From the NCBI RefSeq assembly GCF_016545825.1, contig NC_052621.1, positions 20,014,910 through 20,078,909 of the forward strand: DNA of 64,000 nt, given 5' to 3'. The DNA comes from Eucalyptus grandis. Taxonomy: Eukaryota; Streptophyta; Magnoliopsida; Myrtales; Myrtaceae. This document shows, piece by piece, positions 34,586 to 47,272 of the stretch. A program made the translations under genes and the position numbers. The stretch's first letter is position 1, and every line of letters starts with the position of its first letter. The notes under the pieces were generated by a model, which searched no databases, was not told the DNA's origin, and saw nothing but the letters and a program-made list of their open reading frames with translations.

Positions 34586-36700
34586 GCTCCAACTCCACAT
34601 CAAATCAACAGGCTCCACATTTCAGAAAAGTGAAAGTCATCAAAGCGACGAGCGTGGATACAAGTTTCAGAGATTCTGCACGAAAGCCTTGCACCCTTTT
34701 TCCATTTCCTTCTCTTCTTGTTTTCGGTGGGCCTCGTGTGTCCTCTACATTCTACACATTTCATCTTCGATGAATGTTCATGATTCAATGTATGCCACTC
34801 ATAATTCCACTTCACATAATAACGAGCAAACCCTTACCATAGTCCCCATTTTTTTAGACTACTGGTCATGCACGTCATCCTTTAAAAAAGTAGCTACCCT
34901 AGTGCTGATATAATTGCAGAATACTAATAATTCAATAGGGAAACTTATATATATTATCTATTTGCAAGTACTCATATTTGAATAAGAACGGTACATTGCT
35001 AACCTTTCTCTTTTCCTCTCTTAGATGATGGGGGAGTATAGTGAAGCGTCGCCTAGCTAGTGGTTCATTTGCAATGGGAGATAAAGAGCTCGTCCGCCCA
35101 AAAAAGGGAAAATCCAGTCATCAATTTAGTAGAATATTTAAACTCTTTCTTTTCCGTGAAAAGAAATGAGAGATAATGATGCCCTCGAGGCCGGTGTCCT
35201 TTGTTTGGCAGGTTTATAATTATCGCGCCAGATACCTTTGTCCATATTGGAATAAAAATTATACCCGTGACCTTTTTCTTGGTTTTTTCTTCATTTATAG
35301 AAGAAGGTGATGATGGTGATTCTCGAATCTCCTAATATTCCTATGGTCACAAAACATTTATAATATATATGAAATTGAATGGACAGTCGTTCAACTTTAA
35401 AGGTTTAAAATGCTAGAAAGTGCAACGCATCTTAGTTGATAGTTTTTAAAGGTAATAAAGTGCACATGGTCGATTATATTGTAACTGGTGTGTCGGTGAT
35501 TTATGCTTAAGAAAAGTGGTGTGAAGAATATGTTACTTTTTTGGCATTCTTGCGCATGGGGTGGCTGATCTTTGACATGATCCTCAGGACAATACCTTTT
35601 CCTCTAATCCTAGCAGGCTCATTAACTTTCTCCTTGACTAAAATAAAGGGTGGAAAAAATTGCTCACCCTTTCCATTTTAATAAAAAAACGATATTAATT
35701 GATTGTGTTGGTAAGTCGGGACATCTGTAGCCACACTCTCTTCATCTAAATAAAGAAGTGTGACAAATGGCTTCACCCCATATGCATTCTTAGCTTCTCT
35801 CCCTTTCTCTCTCTCCCTCCTTTCATTTTATCCTCACGCGTAGACAATGATTGTACTTTCCAAAGGAGAAAGAAAAAATCCATAGAAAAGGACTGTTGTT
35901 GTGGTGGGGCTCTTTTTGCAGGTAATGCTCTCATCAAAATTCAAATATTAAGTTATTTGGAGAATATATACATATATATGTCCGAATTGATTTTCGTGCT
36001 TTCACCAATTTATAGGGAGAAGGTGTGCCATTAGCCAGCAAGTTTACTTCCGGCTTTTGACCTTGTAATCCAAAGGATTTTTCTTCAAGCCAAACCAGAG
36101 GTTCTAAGCAGAATTTGGTCCCCCTAGCCCGTAGCTTCCATGTCTGGTTTTTGAGTTAGAATGAGTGACACTTAATCCACGATCTGAATGCGTGGCATGA
36201 AGATAGGGCTTATCTTGACCTATCCTTTCACTTCTTCTTTTGTAGCCACACAAAATATAGTTGGGAAGTTCAAACTTTGGAACACCTTGTTTAGTAAATG
36301 TTGCAAGTTAAGCAGATGTCATCAGTTAACCCAAATTCCATGGCCATGCCAAATAAGCCCTAATTGACTTGTTCGATCCAATCAAAGATGGGCAGTCTTC
36401 AGAAGTATCTATGGAGCACATAAGGAATTACTTTCTTGTGACCTAACTTTTAGATATTGTTTTAGATGAAAATTAAATGGAATAGATTCCGAGGCTTGCA
36501 AGCCAAAACGAGAACCCGCCCCAATAAAGTTCTTAACAGTATGCATAAAAATTTAATTCATTTGCTAAATCAAAATTTACGTGAGCTCATTTGAAAGATG
36601 ATGGATTCATAATTATGTCATACTTAAATTTGAATGGTCAGAGATTCATGGATTCTCGACAAGTGTGATTCTCGAGTAGTCATACAAAAATCCTTGTATA
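34586..36700. other. Intergenic, no gene seen
   Basis: AT-rich with CT-rich patches near 35,795-35,825. No recognised coding content; short frames are unconvincing. Confidence 0.4.
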
Positions 36701-37260
36701 AAGCTTATGTTGGCTATAATATGTATTACAACCTTATGGAACAAATAACGGATCTGGTTGACGCTCTAGCCTTGTGAATTTAGAATTTATTTTGAAGCCT
36801 GAAAACCGATATAGGTTGGGGTCATGTTTGCAGGCATTGGCGTCAGAAGAATGCAGGAGTCCAGTCAGACGATCCCAACTACCAGGCATGATTCGGGCGC
36901 CCGACCAAGTCTCGAAGGGTCGTCGGTCTGTCCAATCAGGCGCATGGCTGAATTGGAAGTGCCATCCGACATTAGGCGTTGGACGGGCGCCCAGATGTCG
37001 TGATCGCTGTTTGAAGTGATATGGTGAATTTTTCTGTTCAGAACACGAGCACAGCCTTGTGAGGTTTTCTAATAAACTTTTTTAGGGAAACTTGGCGAGA
37101 GAAACATAAGAGCTTGTGAGGATTTGTGTATTGGAGTTCTGGAAACACACGAGAGCTTGGGTGACGGGTTGTAACTCTATACTTCTCGGATTCGGATTGA
37201 TAGTAAATTGTGACTGGCTCTCCTAGTGAAATAGGTATAGATACTAAAAAAATTAATGTA
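36700..37260 (+). mobile_element. Possible Ty1/copia LTR fragment
   Basis: The stretch TTGTGAGGATTTGTG, ACACACGAGAGCTTGGG and GACTGGCTCTCCTAGTG, followed by AAATAGGTA, resembles the R-U5 part of plant copia LTRs. A GGGCGCCC-containing block repeated in both orientations (36,895 and 36,984) lies just upstream. No gag-pol follows, so it would be a solo or broken LTR. Based on style only. Confidence 0.35.
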
Positions 37261-39845
37261 ATTTCATAATAAATTAAGAATCATAGTGTTACGAGTCGTC
37301 TTATTATTATTTTTTTTGTTGAGTGTAATATTTTCAAAATATAGATTGCCATGTAATCTCTTAAAAAGTTAGCAACTATAGCCATCTTTATAACAAATTC
37401 TATTTTATTCATTGAATTATATAGTTTAAATATATTATGCTAATCATTATTTATAAATATGCTACTTGATCAATGTAATTTGTAGTTAACTAATAATAAT
37501 GAAATTAAGGTACTCATATTGTTAATCAGAAATCATGACACGATTTAATTCAAATAATATATTTATTAATACTTTACTAATAAAGTTTACCTTACCAACT
37601 AAGTCAATTTTCATTATTTAGAAGCATTGATGATTCCCTCAGCTTTATACAAGTGGACTCAAAATTACCCAACCCAGTTAAAGATTAAGGTATGAGTATC
37701 CCCTACGCGTCCATCCCTTTGAATCCAATAAGTTTATGTTACGTTAGGTGCGCCATAATTGAATTACTTCGAATCAAAATGAATGATAATATGAAAAAAA
37801 AAAAAAATGAGAACCAATATTTCGATTGCTATGTTTAGTTGCAAGAAGGGATGGTGTTGGAATGGAATAGTCATTCTTTTCTTATCTTCAATTTTTTCAA
37901 TTTGTGACCCAAAAATTGAAGATATCAAAATACCCATAAAACGAATGGTAAGTTAGTTATATCAAAATATCCCAATGAAGTTTTTCTCCGAATCATTGAA
38001 GGAATCCCCATAGTAGGAATGACCTTACAAGCTGTAATTATAGGAGACTTTAGACTTGTCCACCCCAGCCAAATGGAATTTATTATTCTCATAGACGTCT
38101 ATGCATTTCTAAGATTTTAATTTTACTTCATAATGATAATTAATTGTAAACTTGCCAATTACGTTACGTTAGTATAAGTATTATCCTCTCAAAAATATTT
38201 GACAATGATTTGCTTAAATGAATACTCCAACCTAGACCTTTCGATAAGCATTGACTGTATATTTCATGTCGTTGTTACTCGTATTCTAAGGTTTTAGCTT
38301 ACACGACAACGCAATCCTTTGCAATACGCAGCAAGTAAACGGGAAACAGAAATGTCCCTCTCAATTTAATATATTTATCTAAGTAGAGAGAGACAACTTT
38401 ATTCTAACTATTATTATTATTATTATTATTATTATTTTGGGTAAACTTAGGCAAAGAGATGGCATTAAAATTGCGTTCGAATTGTCAAACGCGCTTCTTA
38501 TGTTCATCAGTACAGTAATCTCCCACTCAGTTTAATGTACTAATTCACATGACATGCCAATATGAAATTACCCGACTGACGAAACGTCCTCGACCGCTTT
38601 GTAATATGCACATTGATTATCAGGAAACATGCATAATAACGCTCGATTAGCTTGTGGCACCATATCAATAAACATTAGGTGTCGTGCTACACGAATACGC
38701 TTCTCCAACCTATTGATCCTGTATTTATTTTGAGGTTGGCTAGTAAGAATTAAGGGATAGGAAGAAAAAAGTTGTATATGTTGAATAAATTGCAATCATC
38801 ATCTAAATACCTGGAAACTTGTATTTTATATGTTGGTCGTATTGTATATTTATCTGCACGTTTAATATTTTACGGAAATCAAAGTAGCATGGCGACTATT
38901 GTATCGATGACATCTAGGAAAATAATTCAAGATGTTGGTGATCAATAGGAATAATACACCGGAGCAATTGACGAGAAATCCTCACAAAAGATTTCTCTTC
39001 AGAAATAATAATATTCATACGCAAAACGTGAGTTTGGACAGTTGACATGGATGAGGACACAAATTGTTGTTAATTGGTTGAGGTACCACCGTACCATACT
39101 TAAAAAAACAAAGAAAATTAAAAAAAAAGGAAGAAGAAATTTTCATTGACTATGACGCTTCGAGTATCAAATCTTGCTCTCGACTTTCAAAATTCTAGAT
39201 CTTTTTACGCTAATGTTTCTAAGGTTAATACCATTAAAAGTTCAAATTATTATCTTATAATATATTTATTCCAAATTAATTTTTCGTTTAAAAAAATTTC
39301 AAATGGGTACTCACATAACACATCTACTACAAATTAATATTTGTCTTGCAAAAAAAAAAAAATGGTACCTCGATCCAATATATCATTTGTTAAACAATGG
39401 GTACATGATAACACACATGACAGATCAAGATGGATCTGATATGGAGAATGATAGATCTAGAGTGGAAAATCCATGTGTTTATGTGTGCATTTTAAAGATG
39501 AGTAAATTTGGGTTAGTCGTATAATTTTGTGATTTATTGAGACGGGGAATGAAGTAAATATGTTATAGATTTACCAAATTTGAGAAAGTATGTGATGCTT
39601 TCAAAGGAATATGTTGGCTGTTGATGAGGTGTGTATTTTCAACTCATGTCCAGTTATAATTTAAAAAGTGCCAATGACGTGGAATTAACTAAACAAGTGT
39701 TCAAGCATGGAAGTTTGTTCGCTAGAGTTGTAGCACCTCCCCTCGCTGCGGTCGCCGGTGGAGTTGTCAGCACTGCGTCCCGGGCATCTGAGCCAAGCTA
39801 CCCCTGCTCGTGTCAATGACGGCCGTGGACAAGCGGTGTGATGTC
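37261..39845. other. Intergenic, AT-rich, no gene seen
   Basis: Contains an (ATT)n microsatellite at about 38,408-38,436. No coding signal recognised. Confidence 0.4.
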
Positions 39846-39989
39846 GGCGAAGGCGGGGACGACCATGAAGGAGCGATGCTGGCCTGAGATGTTTGGCTCA
39901 AGCCACCATCCATGGCTGATGAAGGCGGTGGCAACCATGAAGGAGCGACACTGGCCTGAGATGTTTGGATCGAGCCACCATCCATGGCC
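39846..39989 (+). repeat. Two-copy tandem duplication, period 72 bp, in a GC-rich island
   Basis: ACCATGAAGGAGCGA begins at 39862 and 39934, followed in both by CTGGCCTGAGATGTTTGG, GAGCCACCATCCATGGC and close variants. The GC-rich patch stands out from AT-rich surroundings. Confidence 0.85.
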
Positions 39990-40328
39990 GACCTAAGGCA
40001 AAGTATATGGCTTTTTCAAGTAGATCTGTGGCTTGGCAAAGAGATATATGCTTTGCGTTTGTTAGAATATTTAAATGATAAATCACATATTCATTTAACA
40101 GTTTAAACTTTTAGAATAGTTGACGGTGATCCCATAAAATTCTCATGTGGTATCACAATTGGAGATGTTAAGCCGAATCTTTTTAGGCCCCATTTGTCTC
40201 CCCAATTAAATTTCCATACTTAGTACTAGGCAAAAGATCAGATTAAATGTGAGGGGAAGTGTTATAATATTTAAATGATAATCCATATCTTCATCTAATT
40301 TTTCTAGATCAGTGCCTTGACAAAGTAG

Positions 40329-40527
40329 ATGGCTTTCATCTTCAGATCTATTGTGCATCTTCTTTGTTTGGCTCAAAGAAGATGGTTTTTTTTCCAGCCG
40401 ATTTGGTAAGTGACGAGGACCTGGCCTGGCAAAAGAAGATGGCTTTCATCTTGGATTTTTACGCATTTTCTTTGTTTAGCTCAAAGAATATGGCTTTTTT
40501 CCGGCAGATTTGGTGAACGACGAGGAC
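40329..40527 (+). repeat. Two-copy tandem duplication, period ~110 bp
   Basis: ATGGCTTTCATCTT begins at 40329 and 40439. Each copy continues with TTCTTTGTTT(G/A)GCTCAAAGAA, a T run, GATTTGGT and GACGAGGAC. Non-coding in appearance. Confidence 0.8.
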
Positions 40528-40699
40528 ACCCATGGCATGGACACTCAACATCTCGTCCTTGGCCGATTGTTGGTCCATGGTCAGTACCGTGTTCACCGAA
40601 AGCCTGGACTCGACCCTGGTGACTGGATGGAGGAGAACCAAAGGGAGAGAGATTTATTTGATTCCACGCCAACTGCTCAAGTAACGGCGTGGACACGTG

Positions 40700-41827
40700 T
40701 CAATTTGTAAAAAACGAAATACGCATCATATTAGTGATTAATGTAGTGGTTTGAAACCAATGGATCTTTGTCTAATTCGAGAGATAATAAATAATTTGAG
40801 GGAAATGTGTTATAAAGATATATGTTAGGAGTTTTTAGTGATATAAACCTTAGTTTTGCATAATTTCTTAAAATCCATGGCATGGGCGGAAATTTTTTTA
40901 AAATTTTGAAGGTGAAAAGTGAGGTCCAAAATAAAGTTTAGAGGGCGATTGATATGCTATAGTTTTCCTAAATGAAAATATAATGCTCCGTGGCCATAAC
41001 AATATCAAAAATGGGGAAAGGTGACACATGGTTCCCTTTGAATTTTAGGCCTACGTGTTGCTAGGTTAATAGCGGAAAGGTGCTCAAAAGAAAAGGCAAA
41101 CCTTAGAAGATTTGCAAGCAAAAACAGAGAGCATAAGAGCATGAAATACAAAGTGTTGATTGAAAAGAACTTAACCAAGTGTTTACCGATATCTTTCAAA
41201 AAGTTGCACTTCCATTTTCTGGACCTTCATTTTATTATTTTTTAGTAAGTTACACGTCTAAATAATGCTTGGTACATAGTAAAGGGGATTAAGAAAAGGG
41301 AGCAAATATCAACATAATTTTCTATATGCACTTGGGAAAATATTAATTAATCACTTGTCAGATCACCAATAGACATATAAAATATACCCAAACCTAAGAA
41401 GGTGGGTTGAGTGAGGAATAAATTTGACGGCTAATCATCGCGGCTTTTATTTAAAAGAACTCCTAGTTTGTCATCAAGTGATCAGCAAATCCTCTTGACA
41501 AATGCAATTAGAATTTGATCTTATGATAACAAAAATTATCGTCTGAAAAGTGAAACGAAAAGCAGAATTTTTTTTGTAATTTCAATGGCTGACTAATTAC
41601 ATTAAGATGGAATCAAACACAAGGAATTTTCATTGCGCCTCTCTCATTTAACGGAGAAAAAGATAAATAAATAAAAAATGGAAAGCCAGCACCAGAGGAG
41701 GGTTTTCTCTTTTTTCCCCCCTTCTCCTATATCATCTGATGCTTCTTATTCTCTCTGTTGTGCCGTAATGCATGTAATAAACTGCACACCAAAAAGAAGA
41801 GGGGAAAACCGAATTTCGATTTTCCAT
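40700..41827. other. Intergenic and MYB 3' flank, no gene seen
   Basis: AT-rich. The part next to 41,827 should be the 3' UTR of the minus-strand MYB gene. Confidence 0.4.
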
Positions 41828-43311
41828 TTACTGCACTAGCTCATTGGTCCAAGATGACTGATCCAGAGCCGATCTTTGGCACGAATTCACCGGATGAGGA
41901 TCGAGCATTAGCGTCTTGTCGTCGACGCTGCCGACCAGAAAATCCCAGTTGATGAAGTCGTCGTCATCCCACGGCTTGCTATGTTGGTTGTCCCCGTCGC
42001 CAGAATTGCCAAATTCACCGTACGACCAGTCCAAGTCAGGAAACTGCAGTTCTTGAATGAAGTTGCCGCCGCCCCCGCCGCCGCCGCCGTTGTTGTACGA
42101 GGAAGAAGATGAGGAGATCGAGGAAGAAGGAGGGCAAGCGACCAAAATGTCGCTGGGGTCGATCAGAGGGACCTCGTCTGTGCAGAAACTGTTCATGTCC
42201 ATGACCTCGATTGTCTCGAGCAGGCTTGCATTTGCCATGCAGCTTGTTCCGTCTTCTTCTTCTTTGGCTTCGGTTAGGACCGAATCGATGAAATTATCAG
42301 CCGATGGTGTTTTTGCGGCATCGGCTGAACTCGTTGAGCAAGATTGCTCTTCCTTCTGCTGGTGATGATTCTGCAGGCTCTGGGGCGGGTCGGATGGGTT
42401 TGAGACCAATGGCTTGTGGGTGACAGGGTCGACGCCCATCTTCTTGAGCTTTTTCTTGATGTGAGTGTTCCAATGGTTCTTGATCTCATTGTCGGTTCTT
42501 CCGGGTAGGTGAGAGGCAATCTTGGACCACCTGCAATATGTCAAAGCAAAGCAAGAAGCTTGATTAAAATTTGGCCCAATTTGTAGTTTCAATGAATCTA
42601 GAAACAGGGGAAGAAACATAATTGTGTAGATAAATTTCCAGCTTGGTGTAAAATTGGGGCAGAAAGATTCTTTGAACGTCTCTCTTGCTATGTGCATGTA
42701 ATGACGGGAACAATCTCAAATTGCATCTTCAGAAAGACCCAAATGGGGGAATTTAGAGTCTGAAGCAAAAGAATGAACAAGCAGAGTTGGCCAGAGCAAC
42801 TAGATTCAACATGCATAACAAGAGAAAGTGTTGACCTGTTGCCAAGTTGGGCATGGAGGTCAATGACCAGTTTCTCTTCCTGTTCAGATAAGAGCCCCCT
42901 TTTCAGGTCTGGCCTCAGATAATTCGTCCACCTGAGCCTGCAACTCTTCCCACACCTCAGTAATCCTGCCAATTTTAATTCATCACAACTTGTTCAGACA
43001 CCGAGACCACCATACAAATAACATCATCAGGAAAAAAATGTCTCTGGGGATTTCTTGACGTGTTGAATTCTCCAAGAAACCCATCACAAGAGCTTTCAGA
43101 TAAATGTGGAGGGTGGGAAGAAAGAGAGAGAGAGACTGCAGAGCAGATGGGGGGTGGTGGGTTGCGAGTGTTCGTCACCTGCAAGTTTAGGAACAGCTCT
43201 CCAACAGCATTGGCCATGAGTGAGGATGAAGTTGATGAGCTTCTTGTCCTCTTCCGCCGTCCACGGCCCTTTCTTCAACCCCACTTTCTCACAGCAAGGC
43301 TGCCTTCCCAT
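41828..43311 (-). CDS. R2R3-MYB transcription factor, MYB20/42/43/85 type
   Basis: Three exons on the minus strand, 43311-43179, 42965-42836 and 42530-41828, join in frame to 321 aa. This is the standard two-intron R2R3-MYB layout with splits inside R2 and R3. It starts [21 protein letters not shown]2 (about residues 14-61) has the regular tryptophans and [21 protein letters not shown]3 (about 67-112) has [20 protein letters not shown] and [19 protein letters not shown]. The bHLH-binding signature is absent from R3. The DNA-binding domain and the following [12 protein letters not shown] match Arabidopsis MYB42/85/20/43, regulators of lignin and secondary-wall genes in the nucleus. The tail has serine, histidine/glutamine and eight-glycine runs and an acidic WD-rich end, likely the activation region. 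The first ATG at 43311 is used; a GTG three codons upstream is not a start. Confidence 0.93.
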
Positions 43312-43503
43312 TCTCAACACCCGACCAAAGCTTCAATTTCGGAAGAAAAAGGGAGAAAAGCCAAAGACAGAAAGCAGACAAGCTTTTGAGCTAAAACCAG
43401 CCAGGGACAAAGCGACCTGGCCACCAGCTCCGAGGACCTATTTCGACGGAGAACGAAACGAGAAAACTAAGCTAAGCTAGGAACAATGTATCCCCCACCT
43501 TCG

Positions 43504-43511
43504 TATATATA
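43504..43511 (-). promoter_or_regulatory. TATA box of the MYB gene
   Basis: TATATATA lies 193 bp upstream of the MYB start codon on the minus strand, at a sensible distance for a short 5' UTR. Confidence 0.65.
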
Positions 43512-43519
43512 CACAGAAT

Positions 43520-44310
43520 CATCTCCTTGTCCAACAAATGATGAGGACACGGCTCCCTCTATATTTTATTCGAAGGTGTGTTGTGCCTCGCCCTTTCTTT
43601 TGTTTATTTCTTCCTTATAGGCGGAGCCGGTTGGCTTACGACACGTGTTTGACTTCCCTGGCATCCAGAGCAAATCGTTCCATGTTTCAACTAGTCCATG
43701 AGGTTAATCAAGGATCATCGATTCCTAATCCAATTAGTCTAATGGAATCGGTCACTTCTTTATTTCCATTAAATAGTGTCCGTGCATAATGATAACAAAT
43801 CTTAAAATATTGATGAAGATATCAATGAGTGAAGAGTCATTGTGTTGCAGTTTGTAGAGCCACAAGACGAGATAGTGTTTGATTTATATTTTACTATTTT
43901 TTTAAAAAAATAAAAAATCTATATGTAGTCAGTTTGATTCCCTCTTGGGATTGGGAATTATATTAGACGGCTCGAACACCGGTTTTATTTTTAGGAATTG
44001 GGAACTGTGCTGTCTGTTTTATACACTATTAAAGTTAATGAAATAATTTGCGGCTTCAAGATTTATCCATCTAGGATCAGCTTCAAAGTCATAATTAGAG
44101 TATTGACAATGCTAACAAGCTTGCCGGTGTTGCCTTTGTGAAAGCGCCACCTCAACTTCTCTCCCTCCTTTTTTTGTCCATTGCTTGAGTTGGAAGCGTG
44201 AGACAACCGTCTCCTTCTATTTCATTTCAGGACTAAAGACTTGGCTCCTCACGCCCTCGGCCTGCCCAAAGTAAAAGCAACTCACTTCTCTCGCGTCTCC
44301 GCTTCAGTCG

Positions 44311-44361
<51 letters not shown>

Positions 44362-44895
44362 CTGAAAAAGTTACTGATAAATATTTCTCAGTCACGCATG
44401 CTTTTACTGGAATTCTACACATGATGTGGGGGTGGTTCCAACATTACGTAAAGAGTTCACCCTGCGTTTAAGGAATTGTAGAAGGGTCCGTTAACATCGA
44501 GATAACGACGGGCAAAGGTCATCAAGGCTTAAATATATTCAAAGGGTTCCTTGCCTGATTATATTGAATAAGTCTGGTCAGATCCAAGTACTTGGATCTA
44601 AGCGCCATGCCGTATCGAAACGAAGAGTAAAGTACATGTAGCTGTATGAATGGGGCATATATTCAGTTCAGGTTTAGCTTGCAAGGCTTTTGGCTGTTAT
44701 GCATGAGCTATCACCGTATGCCCCGGGTTTTACATTTTTTTTTTTTCACTGTTTTGCTTTGCTTTTAGAGAACCCTATTCGTCTGATTATCTTACAGACA
44801 AATCTTTTGCTTTTCACCCCCGAAAAAAAAGCTTGAGCTGTCGAGGAACAGACAGCATATGCTTCACTAATCGGCCTTCGTAAGAATTCGCAGAC
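43520..44895. other. Intergenic, no gene seen
   Basis: MYB promoter region, then AT-rich DNA. A (GA)n microsatellite of about 20 units lies at 44,314-44,356. Confidence 0.45.
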
Positions 44896-44897
44896 AG

Positions 44898-46640
44898 TTA
44901 CTGTAGAAACAGAAAATTGTATGCTTGAAAGAAAGAATTTACTAAATGTAGAAGGCAGTACCTTCGAAAGAGTTTCTTGTGCTCCCTAGTCATGTGAACC
45001 AGGGGACGATGAATGGAGTGGCGAGAAGAACAGACGAGACAGGTTTGGTGCGCCATTATCGAGTGCTGTTGAGAGTATCCCCAAGTCCAGAAGGCATCTG
45101 AAAAAAAACCATTCATCTTCATTAAAGGGCCAAGAATTCATGTGAGATTGTGAAAAATGTGGCGTTTCTGATGGGAGGAGACATTGTGTATTTGAGTATG
45201 AGACGACTATTGATACTTTCAATTTTAGGCGAGTAAATTGACCGAGTCCGTTCTCTCAGGAACATCACACGTCGCCTGAGATTTGCAAATTACGTGTCAT
45301 GATCATCCAGAGCAGTATATCGAGTCAAGCAATTGAGAACGATTTCAAAGTCTCGTGCGAATGAATGAACGTGCAAGAGACATGTTGAGTTTGCTTTGAC
45401 GATATGAAGTAGTATGGATATCCAAAGAAGATTGGAAAAGAGTGATTATTCTTTTTTTGTGTTGGATTTAATTGGTGAGGCCAGCTCGTGAGCCATGGGG
45501 GATTATCTTCATGTTCTTAGGATGGTTATAGCGCATGTTTGCCATATTCGCCAGGTCCCTCTATATGAATTCAGATACACATGGATCGACCCATCATCAT
45601 CTCGTTTTTAATTTAACGTATACAGAAATGTTTGTGCGCATCTCTTTCGCTGTGAGAGTTGTCAGTTGCAGTATTATCTCTTGTTTCCACACTGGAAGAC
45701 TGCTACCTCTTTCTGTCATAAAGACTATTCTTGAGATCGAATGCACAACACTCTCGAGGGCCGATTTCGACGACGCGTTGGCCATAGAATCCACCAAATC
45801 CGTCACGCATAAGGAAATGAAACTCTCACAAAACGGGTTTAAGCAAAGTGCGAGGAGTTGAACTTGAGAATTCAGACTCATATGTGAATTTATGTAAATT
45901 CTTGTTTTGGGCGACTCATATATATGAATGATCCAGCTCCTGCCGGCCACGTATTCAGAACTTATCGAGAAAATTCTTCTCGCAACACTACTTCTGAACT
46001 TTTGTCTATTTGACTTTGAAGATTGCTGTACTCATTTGTTCCGACTGCTTGCCACTAGACCTATTGCGGAGGAGGAACAAGCACAAAATCAACATCACAA
46101 TGAACATATATGTCAGTGCAATCCTGGTAGCAATCTGATGGACATTGATGCTTTCCCTGGCTTTGGCGATCATAAAAACAGTGACAAATTTAAAACGCAG
46201 CGAAGTGTCTCTCATCTGCATTCCTTGTTTTGGTATATAATTTGATCATTTGAAGGTGCTATTGGAGCCTATTGTGCCAGGGTCGGAACCAAAGTCTCCA
46301 GTCATAGAGCGGCACCCCGGCTTCTTCCTCAAGCCACCGGAGATTGGCAGCGAAACAACACTCTCTTCTCACACAATGTCTCAGCTTAAAGGTTTCTACT
46401 ACAACCATTCCTATTGCGGCAGACAGTATGAGCTGCAGAAGATAAAACATGCATGTAAAAGGAGGCAAAAAAGAGATTCAGATCTTGTAACCAACCCCTT
46501 TCACGTGTGTGACGAGCAGAAAACCATTGATGGCTTCTCTTTGAAGAGTTCTTGGGAAGTACGACGCGTCGAACAGTGCAAATCAGGACAAAAGAAACAT
46601 CTTTCTATTCGGGGTTTGCTTGCAGTGTTGTAATCTTTGT
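44898..46640 (-). other. Uninterpreted region with several open frames, possibly a decayed or unknown gene
   Basis: Minus-strand frames at 46468-46259, 46221-46006 and 45950-45597 have less biased composition than their surroundings. The first follows a good acceptor (TATCTTCTGCAG) and ends in WRLWFRPWHNRLQ. The second holds a hydrophobic stretch (IALTYMFIVMLILCLFLL) that could span a membrane. The third has an ATG downstream of a TATATATGA-like box and reads SLCVTDLVDSMANASSKSAL. Plus-strand frames overlap at similar length, so strand is not certain. I recognise no family and do not assign a function. Confidence 0.25.
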
Positions 46641-47272
46641 ACGGAGAGAATGACTTTGATACTGGCTATCGTTCAGATGTCACCTGTCTACGCCGTTGAC
46701 AAAGCAGCGCCTGCTTAGTCGCAAATTGCTACAAATAATTCTCTCCTTCCTGTCCACAGATTGCCCCGAATCATGTTCCAAATGTAAATTTCCTCTTCAA
46801 TTATCAGCCACTGATTGTACACTAATAAATTAAATACGCATCTTGTTCAGTGCATCGTAATTATATGATATTGGTAATTGATTCTAAATCGTATTTACGA
46901 GTTCGAGCTGGTAACCTGCTAGTCATGTTACTAACAATGTTAGTTAGCGGCTTACGGTCTGTCAGTGTAATAGCAACTCATTAATCTTTTTTTATGAATT
47001 TGTTATTCATATTTAAGGGTTTTAATTGATAAGCTACTGGCGGCATTAATAATCTACTAGAAATTTATAGTGATAAAATAGTTATTTTTATTTGTAAGAT
47101 ATAAACCATTCACTGGCATTAATAGTAAAGTATGTAAGCAATTTGTACTCCACAAACAAAAACGGTGCTCATTTATAAAAACGAATGACGGTTCGTAATA
47201 TATTAGGGTATTTAAGCTTGTTTAATAATATTTTCTTGTATGTTATTAACCAATGAACCTTGGCTCACTTAG
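46641..47272. other. Intergenic, AT-rich, no gene seen
   Basis: No coding content or repeat recognised. Confidence 0.4.

Noticed and set aside
36774..37019. 81-codon open frame as a gene
   Set aside because: It sits in sequence resembling a copia LTR, contains GGCGCCC repeats, and has no domain.
42057..42365. Plus-strand 102-codon frame with a proline run
   Set aside because: Antisense of the glycine and serine runs in MYB exon 3.
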